Assembly: GCA_021234535.1 (NCBI GenBank)
Contig: CM037843.1
Location: forward strand, 9,484,979 to 9,548,978
DNA from: Stichopus chloronotus
Taxonomy: Eukaryota > Echinodermata > Holothuroidea > Aspidochirotida > Stichopodidae
DNA: 64,000 nucleotides
Direction: 5' to 3'
Position 1 is the first letter of the stretch; every line of letters starts with the position of its first letter. A model generated the notes under the pieces. It did no database searches, was not told where the DNA came from, and saw only the letters and a program-made list of their open reading frames with translations. Made by a program: the position numbers and the translations under genes. Shown one piece after another: positions 34,501-41,896 of this stretch.

Positions 34501-35504
34501 CTACTATGGTTGTGCCACCTTAAGGGTGTTCAATATTTTGGAGTCCAAGGTCTAAATTGACCAGATGAAACATATTACTAAATTATGCAAAAATGCAAAG
34601 TTCTACACATTGTGTGGTACTAAGTTGAAGTTGTGTCACATAACTACTATGGTGGTGGTACGTTCAGGATGGGTGAAGGGTCTGAAATGGGCCGGCCATT
34701 TTATGACATTGTGCAAAATGTTTCTCCTACAGATTGTATAGTACAAGTTAAGGTGGTGTCACGTCTCTACTATGGTAGTTCCTTCCAGATGTTTGGTATG
34801 TTTGGGTCCAAGGGCCCATGGTGCTAACTTGACATAGTGGTACCTTTGGAGCATTAGAAATTTATTGGTGGAAGGTCCCTGTAGGCATTTCATGAAATCA
34901 TGCAAATACTTCTTCTCTTACAGGTTGTATGTAACACTGTTGATGACTGGTTACATTAGTACAATGGAAGTGATTCCATCTGAGTGTTTGTCATGTTTGG
35001 GGTTCAATGTCCAAAGTAGGCCATTTGGACCAATTTATAGAATCATGAAATATGTTTCTTTTTCCACAGATATTATATTACAAAAGTGGAAGGTCTGTCA
35101 CATTAGCACTAGGGTACCTCTGGGATTTTTAGGATATGAGGGATCGTGGTCAGAAATGGGCCGTATGGACTATTGTACAAAATAATGCCAAATGTTCCTT
35201 TACCTTCACAATTTACATTACTGTACATCTGCACAAGGAACAGCAGTGCCCTTGGAGCTCATGTTTCTTAACCTCTTCCAAAAAGAGTGACTCCATTTTC
35301 AGTCTCTGATAGTGGCACCTGACAATCAGAGCACAAGATCTGGGCCCACTTTTATCCATTGATGCTACCTCCTTTGTTCTAATGACTTAACTTTTTTTCC
35401 TTTGTCAGAAAGAGAAAGAGGAACCAGTCAAGCCAGTGAAAGAGGTCCCCATCCACCAGACAGACAAAGATCCCAATAACAGCAGCGGCTGTGTCATATC
35501 CTGA
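4450..35504 (+). CDS. BROX: BROX: BRO1 domain-containing, CAAX-terminated ESCRT-III-binding protein (11 coding exons)
   Basis: Joined exons: 4450-4550, 14629-14815, 15976-16112, 17196-17294, 18096-18168, 27476-27581, 28091-28266, 29799-29880, 30680-30830, 32797-32953, 35409-35504. All junctions use GT-AG and keep frame, giving 454 residues (vertebrate BROX about 411). The start AHWFHRNPLKAT matches the family N-terminus. Blocks such as ELISILFNAALWYSKHAA, EEEAKEVYRCL, AIELKHKPSLISSLAHET, DKCGEAIRSL and CERENGFIY are diagnostic of the BROX BRO1 domain. The last four residues, CVIS (451-454), form a CAAX box; in vertebrates BROX is farnesylated there. Known family role: BRO1 binding of CHMP4-type ESCRT-III subunits, with membrane attachment through farnesyl, and nuclear-envelope repair in mammals. 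The extra length is mainly a Pro/Gln-rich insertion at residues 74-117. Introns 1 and 5 are about 10.1 and 9.3 kb. Confidence 0.95.
5200..5690. repeat. Tandem repeat, ~140-160 bp unit, about 3 copies (BROX intron 1)
   Basis: Copies are anchored by CACGCTTTGGCATTCG-like words at 5268, 5428 and 5565. Each copy also contains AGCCTTGCTGTAG...ACATTGACAT and TGACTTTCGTGTATG...TGTTGGCATTC. Within units the word GGCATTCG is repeated, so a shorter founder motif is likely. The open frames here are repeat artefacts. Confidence 0.75.
5822..5863. repeat. Perfect inverted repeat, 19-bp arms, 4-base loop
   Basis: The left arm CATTACCGTTAAAATGAGC (5822-5840) and the right arm GCTCATTTTAACGGTAATG (5845-5863) are exact reverse complements around ATTC. 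It lies in BROX intron 1, just after the 5.2-5.7 kb repeat. Confidence 0.9.
5864..9535. other. BROX intron 1, no recognised feature
   Basis: I see no exon, RNA gene or clear mobile element in this intronic stretch. It has short open frames with no family resemblance. A 14-C run lies near 9289-9301. Confidence 0.4.
9540..10490. repeat. Tandem satellite-like array, ~134 bp units in ~270 bp dimers (BROX intron 1)
   Basis: The word ATGAAATCATGCAAAATG (or close variants) recurs near 9601, 9730, 9869, 10003, 10139 and 10268, that is every 129-139 bp. Units alternate: one type has TTGAAATTGTGTCACATTAC and GGTTCCTTCAGGTTGTTC, the other has CTTTGTCAAATTAGCATTGT and a GTGGAACC word. The higher-order period is about 270 bp. 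The same family recurs at 34.5-35.2 kb. Confidence 0.85.
10790..11290 (+). repeat. Diverged copies of the ~145/290 bp AGGTCA-bearing repeat (BROX intron 1)
   Basis: It contains ACGATATCTCAAGAAGGGAA, then AGAGGTCAAAGTTCATTTGA, AACCTATCAAGGGAGATATC, GGAGGTCAAAGGTC and CCTTGTAAACACGGTATCTC, which are the landmark words of the repeat at 25.4-26.1 kb and, inverted, at 60.1-60.8 kb. The order indicates a 290 bp dimer form. Confidence 0.75.
11291..14628. other. Rest of BROX intron 1, no recognised gene
   Basis: No exon-like or family-like ORF was seen. Notable only: a run of about 15 A (13040-13056) and a run of about 18 T (13081-13098), which form a homopolymer inverted pair. Confidence 0.4.
14629..14815 (+). 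CDS. BROX: BROX coding exon 2 (residues 34-96)
   Basis: The acceptor is TTTTCACAG and the donor CAG|GTTGGT. It encodes the first BRO1 helices (DAKQARTTLLAVLPD, then LDNYVGLLLGFVN) and the start of a Pro-rich insertion (PTDPPPGHKPPP) that vertebrate BROX lacks. It starts one base into a codon and ends in phase 0. Confidence 0.93.
15976..16112 (+). CDS. BROX: BROX coding exon 3 (residues 97-142)
   Basis: The acceptor is TTTCTAG and the donor GT|GTAAGT. The first half is an acidic and Gln-rich low-complexity stretch (ESIPKDEDGK, PQGQQQ) completing the insertion. The second half (LDSKLRNASKITWSNSL) aligns with the SKLRYIQNFKWTDTL stretch of human BROX. Confidence 0.92.
16845..16899 (+). other. 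Possible alternative terminal exon of BROX
   Basis: After a strong polypyrimidine tract (10 T, then TATTTTTAACAG) an open stretch continues the exon 3 frame for 18 residues (VEQKMLLRRQNELDF...) and meets TGA. Splicing to it would give a protein truncated after about residue 160. It does not resemble BROX, its length would break the frame if used as a cassette, and I saw no clear poly(A) signal after it. It could equally be a decoy acceptor. Confidence 0.2.
17196..17294 (+). CDS. BROX: BROX coding exon 4 (residues 142-175)
   Basis: The acceptor is CCTTGCAG and the donor AAAG|GTCAGT. It encodes DFVYELISILFNAALWYSKH, one of the most conserved BRO1 helices (human FELISMGFNVALWYTKY). Phase is 2 at both ends, which matches exons 3 and 5. 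Confidence 0.95.
18096..18168 (+). CDS. BROX: BROX coding exon 5 (residues 175-199)
   Basis: The acceptor is TAATCTCAG and the donor CAG|GTAATT. It encodes ISEEEAKEVYRCLRTAAGIF, matching human [20 protein letters not shown]. It ends in phase 0, before the second very long intron (18169-27475). Confidence 0.95.
18830..18970. repeat. Degenerate AGAC/AGAT simple repeat
   Basis: It consists of repeated AGATAGAT, GACAGATA, AGACAGAC and ACAGATACTGTACA words in BROX intron 5. On the other strand it yields a meaningless Ser/Tyr/Cys-rich ORF. Confidence 0.75.
19064..20262 (-). mobile_element. Probable DIRS-like retroelement remnant (GC-rich island in BROX intron 5)
   Basis: A GC-rich block of about 1.2 kb stands out in an AT-rich intron. 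Its ends are inverted copies: CCCTTGCTTACTGGAGCCGGTT on the left (19069-19091) is mirrored on the right by AACCGGCTC (20224-20232) and AGTAAGCAAGGGG (20246-20258). A 125-codon minus-strand frame (19346-19723) has a Cys/His cluster, DTHSVCPLC and NPCEWC, that recalls the gag-like ORF1 of DIRS elements. No reverse transcriptase or tyrosine recombinase is present, so at best it is non-autonomous or internally deleted. A short hairpin CCCCACA/TGTGGGG follows at about 20281-20312. Confidence 0.45.
19346..19723 (-). pseudogene. Putative DIRS ORF1/gag-like fragment
   Basis: The frame has 125 codons with clustered Cys (HSVCPLCCSC, PCEWCMSF), then a Trp/Arg part (SETRLWLQGQRERLKG) and a Lys-rich end (KGKSGKSKPKGRK). 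The spacing of the Cys/His cluster is like the zinc-binding segment in DIRS-type gag proteins, as far as I remember them. A second overlapping frame is open over the same interval, so high GC content may explain part of the openness. Confidence 0.35.
21490..21650. repeat. Dispersed repeat copy (pair with 62145-62300)
   Basis: GACCATACACTTTTCATATC...ACTAATTCATATAC...AGCAAGTACAGGCCAGA here matches GACCAGAAACATTTCATGTT...ACTAGTTCATATGC...AGCCAGTACAAGTCAGA at 62.1 kb, in the same orientation. Both are followed by a TTGATTAA...TATGCT(A/T)ATT stretch. It is an old interspersed repeat of unknown class. Confidence 0.5.
23320..23460 (+). repeat. Copy of the ~145 bp repeat, left of the inserted LINE
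   Basis: It has GAGGGTCAAAGGTTATTAGG, then AAACCTTGTAGACAATATAT and GAAGCTTGGACATACATCAT, and stops after ATATTTGGTG. The continuation of the unit (GTATGTAGGTGTACCACATT) is found 1.55 kb further on, at 25015, beyond the LINE. Confidence 0.75.
23657..24259 (-). pseudogene. LINE ORF2 C-terminal fragment
   Basis: A frame of 200 codons with RNFGIWFDVHVGK (thumb region), SYLDYCNALLYGLPDS, LKRVQNAAARLV and HDLHWLPVKYRIHFK, the classic C-terminal block of CR1/L2/Rex LINEs, ends in LWNSLPDNL. A break of frame between 24260 and 24370 separates it from the palm fragment. Confidence 0.85.
24370..24771 (-). pseudogene. LINE reverse transcriptase fragment (palm domain)
   Basis: The minus-strand frame contains the palm motifs LDLSAAFDTVDY (first catalytic Asp), GLPQGSCLGPVLF and YADDAQ (catalytic Asp pair). 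Homology continues upstream in other frames with stop codons, so the gene is broken. It is not related closely to the LINE at 2.8-4.3 kb: the C-terminal parts differ. Confidence 0.85.
25009..25110 (+). repeat. Copy of the ~145 bp repeat, right of the inserted LINE
   Basis: It begins GTATGTAGGTGTACCACATT and continues AGAACCCTATCATTTTTGGT and AGAGGTCAGCGG. It completes the unit interrupted at 23460. Confidence 0.7.
25130..25375 (+). repeat. Interspersed repeat copy 1, left part (pair with 29330-29580)
   Basis: Shared words with 29.3 kb include TAGGGGTATG/TAGGGGTATC, GTGTAAAACCATGGATT / GTGTAAAACTATGGATT, GACATGACACTTTATTT and AAGTCTGATT/AAGGTCTGAT. The two are in the same orientation in different BROX introns. 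Confidence 0.7.
25440..26095 (+). repeat. 145-bp tandem repeat array, ~4.5 copies, with AGGTCA direct repeats (BROX intron 5)
   Basis: The word ATCTCAAGAAGGGAAGCTTG starts at 25478, 25623, 25768, 25913 and 26056, spacing 145, 145, 145 and 143. Each unit holds GTAGGTGTACCACATTGAGT, TTGTTTTTGGTGGAGGTCAA and GGTCATTTGGGGTCAACAGG. The segment AGGTCAAAGGTCA is perfect at 25564-25576 and 25855-25867, with one mismatch at 25709 and 25999. Copies are about 90 percent alike, so the array is fairly young. Confidence 0.9.
26230..26310 (+). repeat. Interspersed repeat copy 1, right part (pair with 29605-29700)
   Basis: GGCCATTTCACAAACAATAT, TAGGAGCCAAGTCTC and TTATCTGACCA match GGTCATTTCACAAATGATAT, CAGGAGCAAAATCTC and GTATCTGACCA at 29.6 kb. 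In this copy the left and right parts are separated by the 145 bp tandem array; at 29.3 kb they are contiguous. Confidence 0.6.
26330..27300 (+). repeat. Diverged ~145 bp repeat copies
   Basis: Recognisable units lie at 26330-26660 and 27005-27300 (GTAGGTGTACCACATTGAGT at 26415 and 26550; GGTGGAGGTCAAAGGTCATT at 27221). The latter contains a perfect AGGTCAAAGGTCA at 27226-27238. The part 26660-27000 between them is different sequence. This block ends 175 bp before BROX exon 6. Confidence 0.75.
27476..27581 (+). CDS. BROX: BROX coding exon 6 (residues 200-235)
   Basis: The acceptor is CCCACTAG and the donor AAG|GTAAGA. It encodes DHLIVRLF then VILAYILQCTAEAQE, matching human LIEAYVIQCQAEAQE. 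No missing exon is needed between exons 5 and 6: the protein alignment is continuous across the 9.3 kb intron. Confidence 0.94.
28091..28266 (+). CDS. BROX: BROX coding exon 7 (residues 235-293)
   Basis: The acceptor is TTTTTGGCAG and the donor TAC|GTAAGA. It encodes VARAIELKHKPSLISSLAHE and KWRKYLLLKSAIY. It is the best-conserved exon of the gene and is richer in GC than its flanks. Confidence 0.96.
28267..29329. other. BROX intron 7 (first part), nothing recognised
   Basis: There are no exons, RNA genes or clear repeats in this stretch. Confidence 0.4.
29330..29705 (+). repeat. Interspersed repeat copy 2 (contiguous form)
   Basis: It matches 25130-25375 followed by 26230-26310 (see those entries) without the tandem array between. 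A weaker relative of the right part (GGTCACTTCACAAATCATGA) is seen near 31460. The class is unknown; no terminal repeats or coding capacity were visible. Confidence 0.6.
29799..29880 (+). CDS. BROX: BROX coding exon 8 (residues 294-321)
   Basis: The acceptor is TCTCACAG and the donor CAT|GTAAGT. It encodes AHSYNGLHLVDNDKCGEAIR; the DKCGEAIRSL block is identical to vertebrate BROX. Confidence 0.95.
30680..30830 (+). CDS. BROX: BROX coding exon 9 (residues 321-371)
   Basis: The acceptor is GTCTCCCAG and the donor CAT|GTAAGT. It encodes the end of the BRO1 helical part (HQKAGILCSEYAAAKG, then LDKCERENGFI), matching human LEKCQRENGFI. Confidence 0.95.
32150..32351 (-). mobile_element. MITE-like element, copy C (inverted), in BROX intron 9
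   Basis: The ends are inverted repeats: ACAATCTTGGACAAAATTGT at the left and TATTTTGCCCAAGATTGT at the right. The interior (GAAACCCCGCGCCCCTTTCA, GGGGGGAGCGGGGTGTCCCA) matches copies at 39948 and 41697 in the opposite orientation. It is about 202 bp and more diverged than those two. No coding capacity. Confidence 0.85.
32797..32953 (+). CDS. BROX: BROX coding exon 10 (residues 371-423)
   Basis: The acceptor is ACTCCTAG and the donor AAG|GTAGGT. It encodes YHQKIPEDLPELESKASFGL and TPIEFELAPKSAEWTWE, matching the segment [20 protein letters not shown] in human. Confidence 0.95.
33640..33900 (+). repeat. Single diverged ~145 bp repeat copies (BROX intron 10)
   Basis: GGTTTTTGGTGGAGGTCAAA, then AGGTCATCTACTG, AATATATCAAGG and GAAGCTTGGAGGGATTTTAT are landmark words of the 25.4 kb array. 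A perfect AGGTCAAAGGTCA lies at 33716-33728. A TG-rich microsatellite precedes it (33562-33605). Confidence 0.7.
34470..35200 (+). repeat. Second array of the ~134 bp satellite family (BROX intron 10)
   Basis: The words TTGTGTCACATAACTACTAT, CTACTATGGT (34501, 34641, 34767), CATGAAATCATGCAAATACT and GGGTCCAAGGGCCCATG recur at about 126-145 bp. They match the array at 9.5-10.5 kb in the same orientation but are more degraded. It ends about 210 bp before BROX exon 11. Confidence 0.75.
35409..35504 (+). CDS. BROX: BROX coding exon 11 (residues 424-454, CAAX box and stop)
   Basis: The acceptor is TTTGTCAG. The exon encodes a charged linker (KEKEEPVKPVKEV) and ends in SSGCVIS then TGA. Human BROX ends in a similar KPVKEP linker and CYIS. 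The last residue Ser fits farnesyltransferase preference. Confidence 0.95.
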   Translation, partial: KEKEEPVKPVKEVPIHQTDKDPNNSSGCVIS

Positions 35505-36102
35505 TTGGAAGCCCTAGGAGAGCTGGGTTGTACTTTCACGGCCAATCCCTTCACTGGTGTGTTTGCAATCTTGAACAGAGAGAAAGACTATTATAACATG
35601 TTTATTTAGTGAAGGGTACTTACTTATTGACCAGAATGATGTATGGCAACAGAACCTTGCCAGGTATACCTACTATCAGAAACACGTAACCCTTTCGCTT
35701 GTAGATCAAGATACAAAATGAATGCCATGGATGAGTGCAAGCAAATCACAAATTCATGTGGATTTTTCAAGTCCATCGAGTTTGTTCTTTGTTGGAGAAG
35801 CCACCTGGCAGCTAGTGGATGCATGAATTAATTCCATCCTCACATAATGTGGACTGGACACTTGACTCTCATCTCTAAATCATATTGAAACTGATATGAA
35901 AGTTGAGTAAAGGTTACTTTCTCACATGAAATGAATTTTAACGTGCATGCTCAGCCTAATGACTGGAAGCTGTACATTCCTCTTTTGTCAGTTAGCTACC
36001 AGCAAAAAAAAATATATGAAAATATTAGAATTGATTTGTATCAGCATGTTTGTCTGCTGACATCACAATTACTTTCTTTGGTGATGCTAATGAAGCAAAT
36101 GT

Positions 36103-36108
36103 AATAAA
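36103..36108 (+). promoter_or_regulatory. Candidate poly(A) signal AATAAA (proximal)
   Basis: This is the first canonical hexamer after the BROX stop codon, about 600 bases downstream. Confidence 0.4.
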
Positions 36109-37133
36109 ATAGATATTTATGCAGTTCTGTATATAACATAGGGGATGCATGTCAAACAAATTCTTATTTGCTCAGCTCTAACAAAAGCAAAACTGAAAAG
36201 CCCTGCTGGGAGAAAATTTGAGGGAAAAGAGATTCTCATTAATTACAGTTACACACTAAGAGGTAAGTTCCAGTAGGTGTAAAACGTGCTAGAATAAGTC
36301 ACTGACCACTTAAACACGTTGTTTGTGTTTTCAACGACTTTATGGCAGGGTTAAATTTTCGGCCTGCTCCTGTAAAATTTTTACATGAGCAGAGACTAAC
36401 AAAATTGTTCCCCTCACCAGTCAACAATATTACCAAAACATGATGTGTATGTTTAAGCTAAGGTTTCAGTCAAACAACATCACATTTTTATTCAACATAT
36501 ATAACTCCAAAATTATGTCAAATTCAGCTGTTCATTGAAATATTTATTTTACGCATTTACTTTTTTTTTTCTTTCTTTTATTTGTGTGTGTGCCTGTGCG
36601 TGTGTGCGTGTGTGTGGACGAGTAATCATATCACAATTGGTTGGTTAAACCCAATTTGAAGGAAGAATACGTTTACAATTTTAATATGTTTATACTTCTT
36701 TTGAATTTCTTTATATAGATTTGACAGCAGTTTTGTTATAACATTATGATATAATTATATTAATAATAATAATTATATTCCATCTGTTTCATGATAATCA
36801 TCTTCTCTTAGTTTAATGTGTACAGAAATAACACAATTGCCCAACGGTGCAGGCTTCTTCTATTTTTGGTCTAGTTGATAGAAAATACTCAATTGTGGGT
36901 TGTTTTACTGGAAAATTTTAAGCAAATACAAGGAAAATTGTGAATATGCATTATGAAATGACTTGAGCAGGTTTACCATTGATCTTTTAATCAGAGCTAG
37001 ACTGGATGGAAATGTCATCAAGGATTAAAAAATTCCAAAGACATTGAGACATGCAATAGCTGGCTCAGTCTCTATTGAACATAACCTTTTAAGGCTGCGG
37101 TTAGCCCAATTGTGGTATACGTGCAATCCTTAA

Positions 37134-37139
37134 AATAAA
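37134..37139 (+). promoter_or_regulatory. Candidate poly(A) signal AATAAA (middle)
   Basis: A second canonical hexamer in the presumed BROX 3' UTR (AAAATAAAG). Confidence 0.35.
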
Positions 37140-38534
37140 GTTTTATGAAAGATGTAGTGCAAATGTTGTAACAGCATGGCATATGGAAACAATTCAAAGG
37201 CACAGAGGGGTTTTAACTTTACGTACTGAAAAAGTTACAAAATGAAACAATTTGTATGTGCCAACGCTGCTAACTGCTGGCACGGGCAACCTATTGTGTA
37301 TTTCTAGTGCAGAGAGCTCCCAACATTTTGAAGCCAATCAAAGTTACTGAATGCCATAGGATGCAGCGAGAAAACACCAGATGTGCTCAAATTGATTATT
37401 CAGGTGGAGATTAAAAGGTGCAACAAACCTTAGACTTGTTGCAAAAACACAAGATTTTCACCTAATTGCAATGACAAATCATCCAGTGTTTATCTGCAAT
37501 AGATAGGCAAATAGAGGTGGCAGTTCTAATTCCTTCAAAGTTTTCTATTTCTTTTTTCTCTTGATTTTTTGGACATTCACCTTGAAAATGCATTTCCATC
37601 ATCTAAAGATCTAATGTAAGGTTTGCCTTATCAAGGGAAAAGATTGCTACCTGCATCATCTTCCCCCTCATCAGAGCACTTAATGCCAAATTAATTTTAA
37701 GTGCTGTCCAGGAAGCAGCGACTTCAACATTGTTGCCAATCATTTGTCATTTATCAAATCTTTCATAACTTCACACGTTCACCCAAGTAAGGTCTTCGGC
37801 TTTTTAAGTTTCAATGATTTTGTCAAGTTTTGAGAGTTTCACATTACTTATGGTCTGTCTCTCAGCCAGTGGCAGGTCAACCATTTTGATTTTGCTAGTC
37901 TCAAATGTTCATTTGAAAGGCTTTTAATGATCTAAAATGTCTTGGATATTGTCATCTGCATCAATTGTTTTGGCAATGACTGGCAAGGTAATTTCTTCTT
38001 TTTTTTAGGCAGGTGGTCTTTCATATGAGAACTCCAGTAGGATACACCAACCAGTTGGCACGGTGACCACAAACCCTCAACTCCCTTTCCCCTTCACCAT
38101 ATTCTGTAAACGAAACCTATCAATATTGTAAATTTTCCCAAGCATGGTTCTAGATGGGGAGTGGAATCGTAGAATGTAACTTCTGCAGTAGCAGGTGTAT
38201 TAAATGTTCACATAATAGTGCCATTGTGATCATTGGAATGTATGTAAGAACCATAATACATTGCATATGTATCTCAGCATGATTCCTAATACCGAATGAA
38301 AACTGAAGTAACTGCTGCCAACAGGCAGAAACATACTTTTCATCACATCAGATGGGTTCTTGTATCGTATGTTTGATGGAAAGGAACAAAACCATTTCAC
38401 AAGCCAGTAGGCAAGAAAGATACAAACACTGAGGTATTTTGTACCAATTGTATTTAAATACATGCAAAATCCAGATTCTATAGTTCTAAAGAATGTTTCA
38501 ATCACTTTGAAAGATGTAGATTTTGACTGGAGAA

Positions 38535-38540
38535 AATAAA
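38535..38540 (+). promoter_or_regulatory. Candidate poly(A) signal AATAAA (distal)
   Basis: The hexamer is followed within 30 bases by TGGTGTTTATTTTGTTG, a GU/U-rich element. It has the best context of the three. Confidence 0.45.
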
Positions 38541-38560
38541 GAGTAACTTTTGATACTATC

Positions 38561-39947
38561 TGGTGTTTATTTTGTTGATGAAATAATTGCCCTATGTTTG
38601 AGTCTTATCTTTACATTGTCATGCAGTAGGCTTTTTAGTTGTGCAAAATCATGGTTTGATGGAGGATCTAGTGGGAGCACTGGCAATTTATCTTTTGGTT
38701 GGTAGTCCTCACAGCTGTGACATTCACTGTGATTTTTTGAGCTTCTGGTTGAAGAACACTATGCAACTGTATTATCAGTCATATTTAGATGCACACCGTT
38801 CAAGATTGTGTTTCCTGCCTAAGTGTTTTGTGTTAATTTAGCCTGAAACATTATAGTGCAATATATTTTTTGAAGTGCAGCCCTGCAAATGGCCCTACAT
38901 CCTTCTCTCTACCCTTCCCCCTCCTACATCATCCTACTCTTCAATTTTACAACCCCCCCTCCTCGCCCGAGGCTCTCTACTGCTTTCAAAGTTCTTTAGT
39001 TTCAGTCACAGATATTTGGTTTCACATTAAAGTCCAAGCGGGTCATAGGTTAGTTGTCTTGTTCAACGTGAAACAGAAGCACTATAAGTTACTCTCCCAG
39101 GACTTTAAAGTCTGTAATACTGCTAAAATGTAAGGATGGATCAGTTTAAACTTTTGTAAAATATTTTACAGTGATTTTCACTACACATATAAAAGGAAAA
39201 CTTTTCCTTCAATTAGTCCTTTTTCGATGTCAGCCTGGGGTCGAGCAGTACTGTGTTGCTCAAATACCTTTCAAAAAGATGACTAAAAACTTACATATCA
39301 CCAAGCCCCCTTCCCCCCCAAAAAAAATTAGTGGATGTAAGTATTTCATCATCAGCATGAGACAACTATTCACATCATTAAGTACACAAACAATGTGAAA
39401 AACATTAAGTAAAAATTTGCTTCTTTATTTTCACATTCGAATTATATATATTTATATATATATATATGTATATACATACATGCTTTCAAAAAAGTTCAAA
39501 TTTCAGTTTTCAAGTAGAAAAAGTTACTAAAAATGATTGCGATCTCAGAGCCCTGTAGAAAGTTTCACTGTAAACTTCCACAATATATTACAACATGTAG
39601 TACTGACGAAAAGTTAACATTTAAGATTTTAATTGACACTGACATACTGGTTCCTTCTTTGGTGTATTTCATGATCCGACACATACTCCCCTCCCCAAGC
39701 AGTAACCCCGGAAAATAAGCCCCCATAGTGGGTGTTATTTCACCTAGTGGGGACAGTCCAGGAATATTTGAGGAGAGGAGGGGGGAAATTGTCCAGCTAC
39801 TTTGTATTACACATAAATCTCCCAATCATTTTCAAGCTGCTAATTTAATCTTCTATGGAGAAGCAAAACCACCAAGTCCGACGAAAGCTTACGGCAAGTC
39901 GGAAGCTTATGGCAGCGCCACACAATTCAGGGACTGGCTGTCTATCT
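38561..39947. other. Intergenic sequence, no gene recognised
   Basis: Only simple-sequence features are visible, including an AT/TATATA microsatellite at about 39443-39480. ORFs here have no family resemblance. Confidence 0.4.
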
Positions 39948-40147
39948 ACAATCTTGGACAAAATACCTTGGGACACCCCGCGCCCCCGTTCAATGTTGGC
40001 TATAGTATTGCTGTTCAAAGGGTACATTCACTTCTATAGCGCAACATTGGGAAGGGGCGCGGGGTTTCATGTTATCCTCTCACCTAAAATTCAGTATTAT
40101 ATTTGCAACATACGACAAAGTGTCCCAACAATTTTGTCCAAGATTGT
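39948..40147 (+). mobile_element. MITE-like element, copy A (200 bp)
   Basis: It starts ACAATCTTGGACAAAATACC and ends CAATTTTGTCCAAGATTGT, so the termini are inverted repeats. A subterminal pair (CACCCCGCGCCCCCGTTCAA against GAAGGGGCGCGGGGTTTC) makes the whole element an imperfect palindrome. It is almost identical to copy B at 41697. The flanks show CT on both sides, but a two-base duplication is not convincing. Confidence 0.9.
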
Positions 40148-41091
40148 CTGAGAATTTCGAGGGGTTAGAAGCATGCGCGGTTCACAGGAAAAATCGTCAA
40201 TTTGAAACAAGTTAAATGGCAAAATGGGGGGTGATATTCCTTGCAACAAGAAACGTCAGCAGTGCATGTTCGGCATGTTTGGGGCCTATATTGAAGTTGG
40301 TTTACTGTAATAACATTATTGTGTGAATGTTGTCAATGTTATTACGGAGTAAGGGGAGGAATAAGTCAGTCAAATTGATGTATTTGCACTAAATGTGCTA
40401 AATAAAATGCAGTCATTGGGGAGGTAACATTATAACTCCAAAGCATCTTGTCGACCATGAAACTACTTCAAAACATTTTGTATGATACAACTGACGTACT
40501 TTCGGCTCAAACTCTGATATTGAGACAGGTAACGAAGAAAAAAAATACCCCCCCCAAAAAATAACATGTGAGTGGTCCGTTGAAGAAGATCGATGTATAT
40601 GTCTTATTCAAATTGTTCACAGTGATGACTTGGTGTCTGGTATTAAAGTAACTACACTTAATGTCTATTAGGACTGACTTGCAGGCTATCTGGGTAAAAA
40701 GTGTACTATCACTATACAAAATAAACCACTAAAATGCAAATTTAATTAATGTGACGTTTGCTCATATTCACATAACAGTGACATTGTGGTACCCATTCTA
40801 TTGTACCGTACATGGTGCACTGTAATATGTCAGTCATTTTAAGCAGTTTCAACATACTTCAGAGTACATATTTGTTGTTAGAGCTATATCATTATATTAA
40901 TAGACATATACATATTACCTTATGCTGTATATGAATGAATGAAAAATGAGAAGTTGACAGACATTTGAGTTTATAAATGGGTAATTGAGCAGTGAAAAAC
41001 GCTATGGTCATGCCGTGCATTGTTCCCCGGCCTCCCCATCCAAGCTGACTTAGACCTAACAACAGCGTCCGACAGTATAGGTTAATGAAAC

Positions 41092-41329
41092 CCACGTTCT
41101 ACCAAACGTTTTGACAGGAAAATTTAAGCAACCCGTGGAAAAATTGCGTAGATTACAAGACTGAAGATTACATATGTTACCAGCTTCATGCAATGTAAAA
41201 ATTGCAGTCACAAATCTTGATTTAGCGGCCGAAAAGGTAAAAAACCAGCCTTTACTAACGTTCTACCATTTATTTTAATATTAAGCTGAATCTACAGTTC
41301 TGACTTTAACGCATTTTGGTAGAACGTGG
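41092..41329. mobile_element. Second inverted-repeat element (MITE-like, 238 bp)
   Basis: The left end CCACGTTCTACCAAA (41092-41106) and the right end TTTGGTAGAACGTGG (41315-41329) are exact inverted repeats of 15 bp. The interior is non-coding. No second copy is in this window, and I saw no clear target-site duplication. Confidence 0.6.
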
Positions 41330-41696
41330 AGCTACTTCAGAATATATTATAACTGGGATTCCTACCAGCATTCTACAATTGCAGTAACACTCCTGTTGCA
41401 ATGCAATGCAACAGCTGCCCATCAATGTTATTTCTAAACGCAACTATTTCTGTCCGCATACAAAACCATGAAACGATCTATTCATTCATGATCACTCCTT
41501 TCCAACAAAACATATACAAATAAACCCCCAAAATTAAAATTAAACTTGTTATGTTCATAGTCGAAATTCAGAATACTTTCATTTGAAAATCGCCAGACCC
41601 ATAGGCCCCGAAAACTAATTTTTATGATGCACCTTGTCCAAAAATGTTCAATTTTCTTTCGAAATTTCGCTCCAAAATTGCTCCCAAAAAACTCAG

Positions 41697-41896
41697 ACAA
41701 TCTTGGACAAAATACCTTGGGACACCCCGCGCCCCCGTTCAATGTTGGCTATAGTATTGCTGTTCAAAGGGTACATTCACTTCTATAGAGCAACATTGGG
41801 AAGGGGCGCGGGGTTTCATGTTATCCTCTCACCTAAAATTCAGTATTATATTTGCAACATACGACAAAGTGTCCCAACAATTTTGTCCAAGATTGT
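41697..41896 (+). mobile_element. MITE-like element, copy B (200 bp)
   Basis: It has the same length and orientation as copy A, and by eye differs from it at one base (CTATAGAGCAAC against CTATAGCGCAAC). The open frames over both copies (ILDKIPWDTPRPR...) are produced by the repeat and are not genes. Confidence 0.92.

Larger units (their letters stand above)
35505..38560 (+). other. Probable BROX 3' UTR and downstream region
   Basis: After the BROX stop there is no further coding signal on this strand. Three AATAAA hexamers occur (36103-36108, 37134-37139, 38535-38540). The last is followed by a GT-rich stretch (TGGTGTTTATTTTGTTGATG), a usual downstream element, so a 3' UTR of up to about 3 kb is possible. 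A TG-rich simple repeat lies at 36583-36615. Confidence 0.5.

Noticed and set aside
35624..35831. Small frames on both strands just after the BROX stop
   Set aside because: They lie in the presumed 3' UTR and resemble nothing known.
39728..40151. Overlapping ~100-codon frames with Pro/Arg-rich and Tyr/Cys-rich peptides
   Set aside because: They lie on MITE copy A and recur at copy B (41634-42053); they are created by the palindromic repeat and are not genes.
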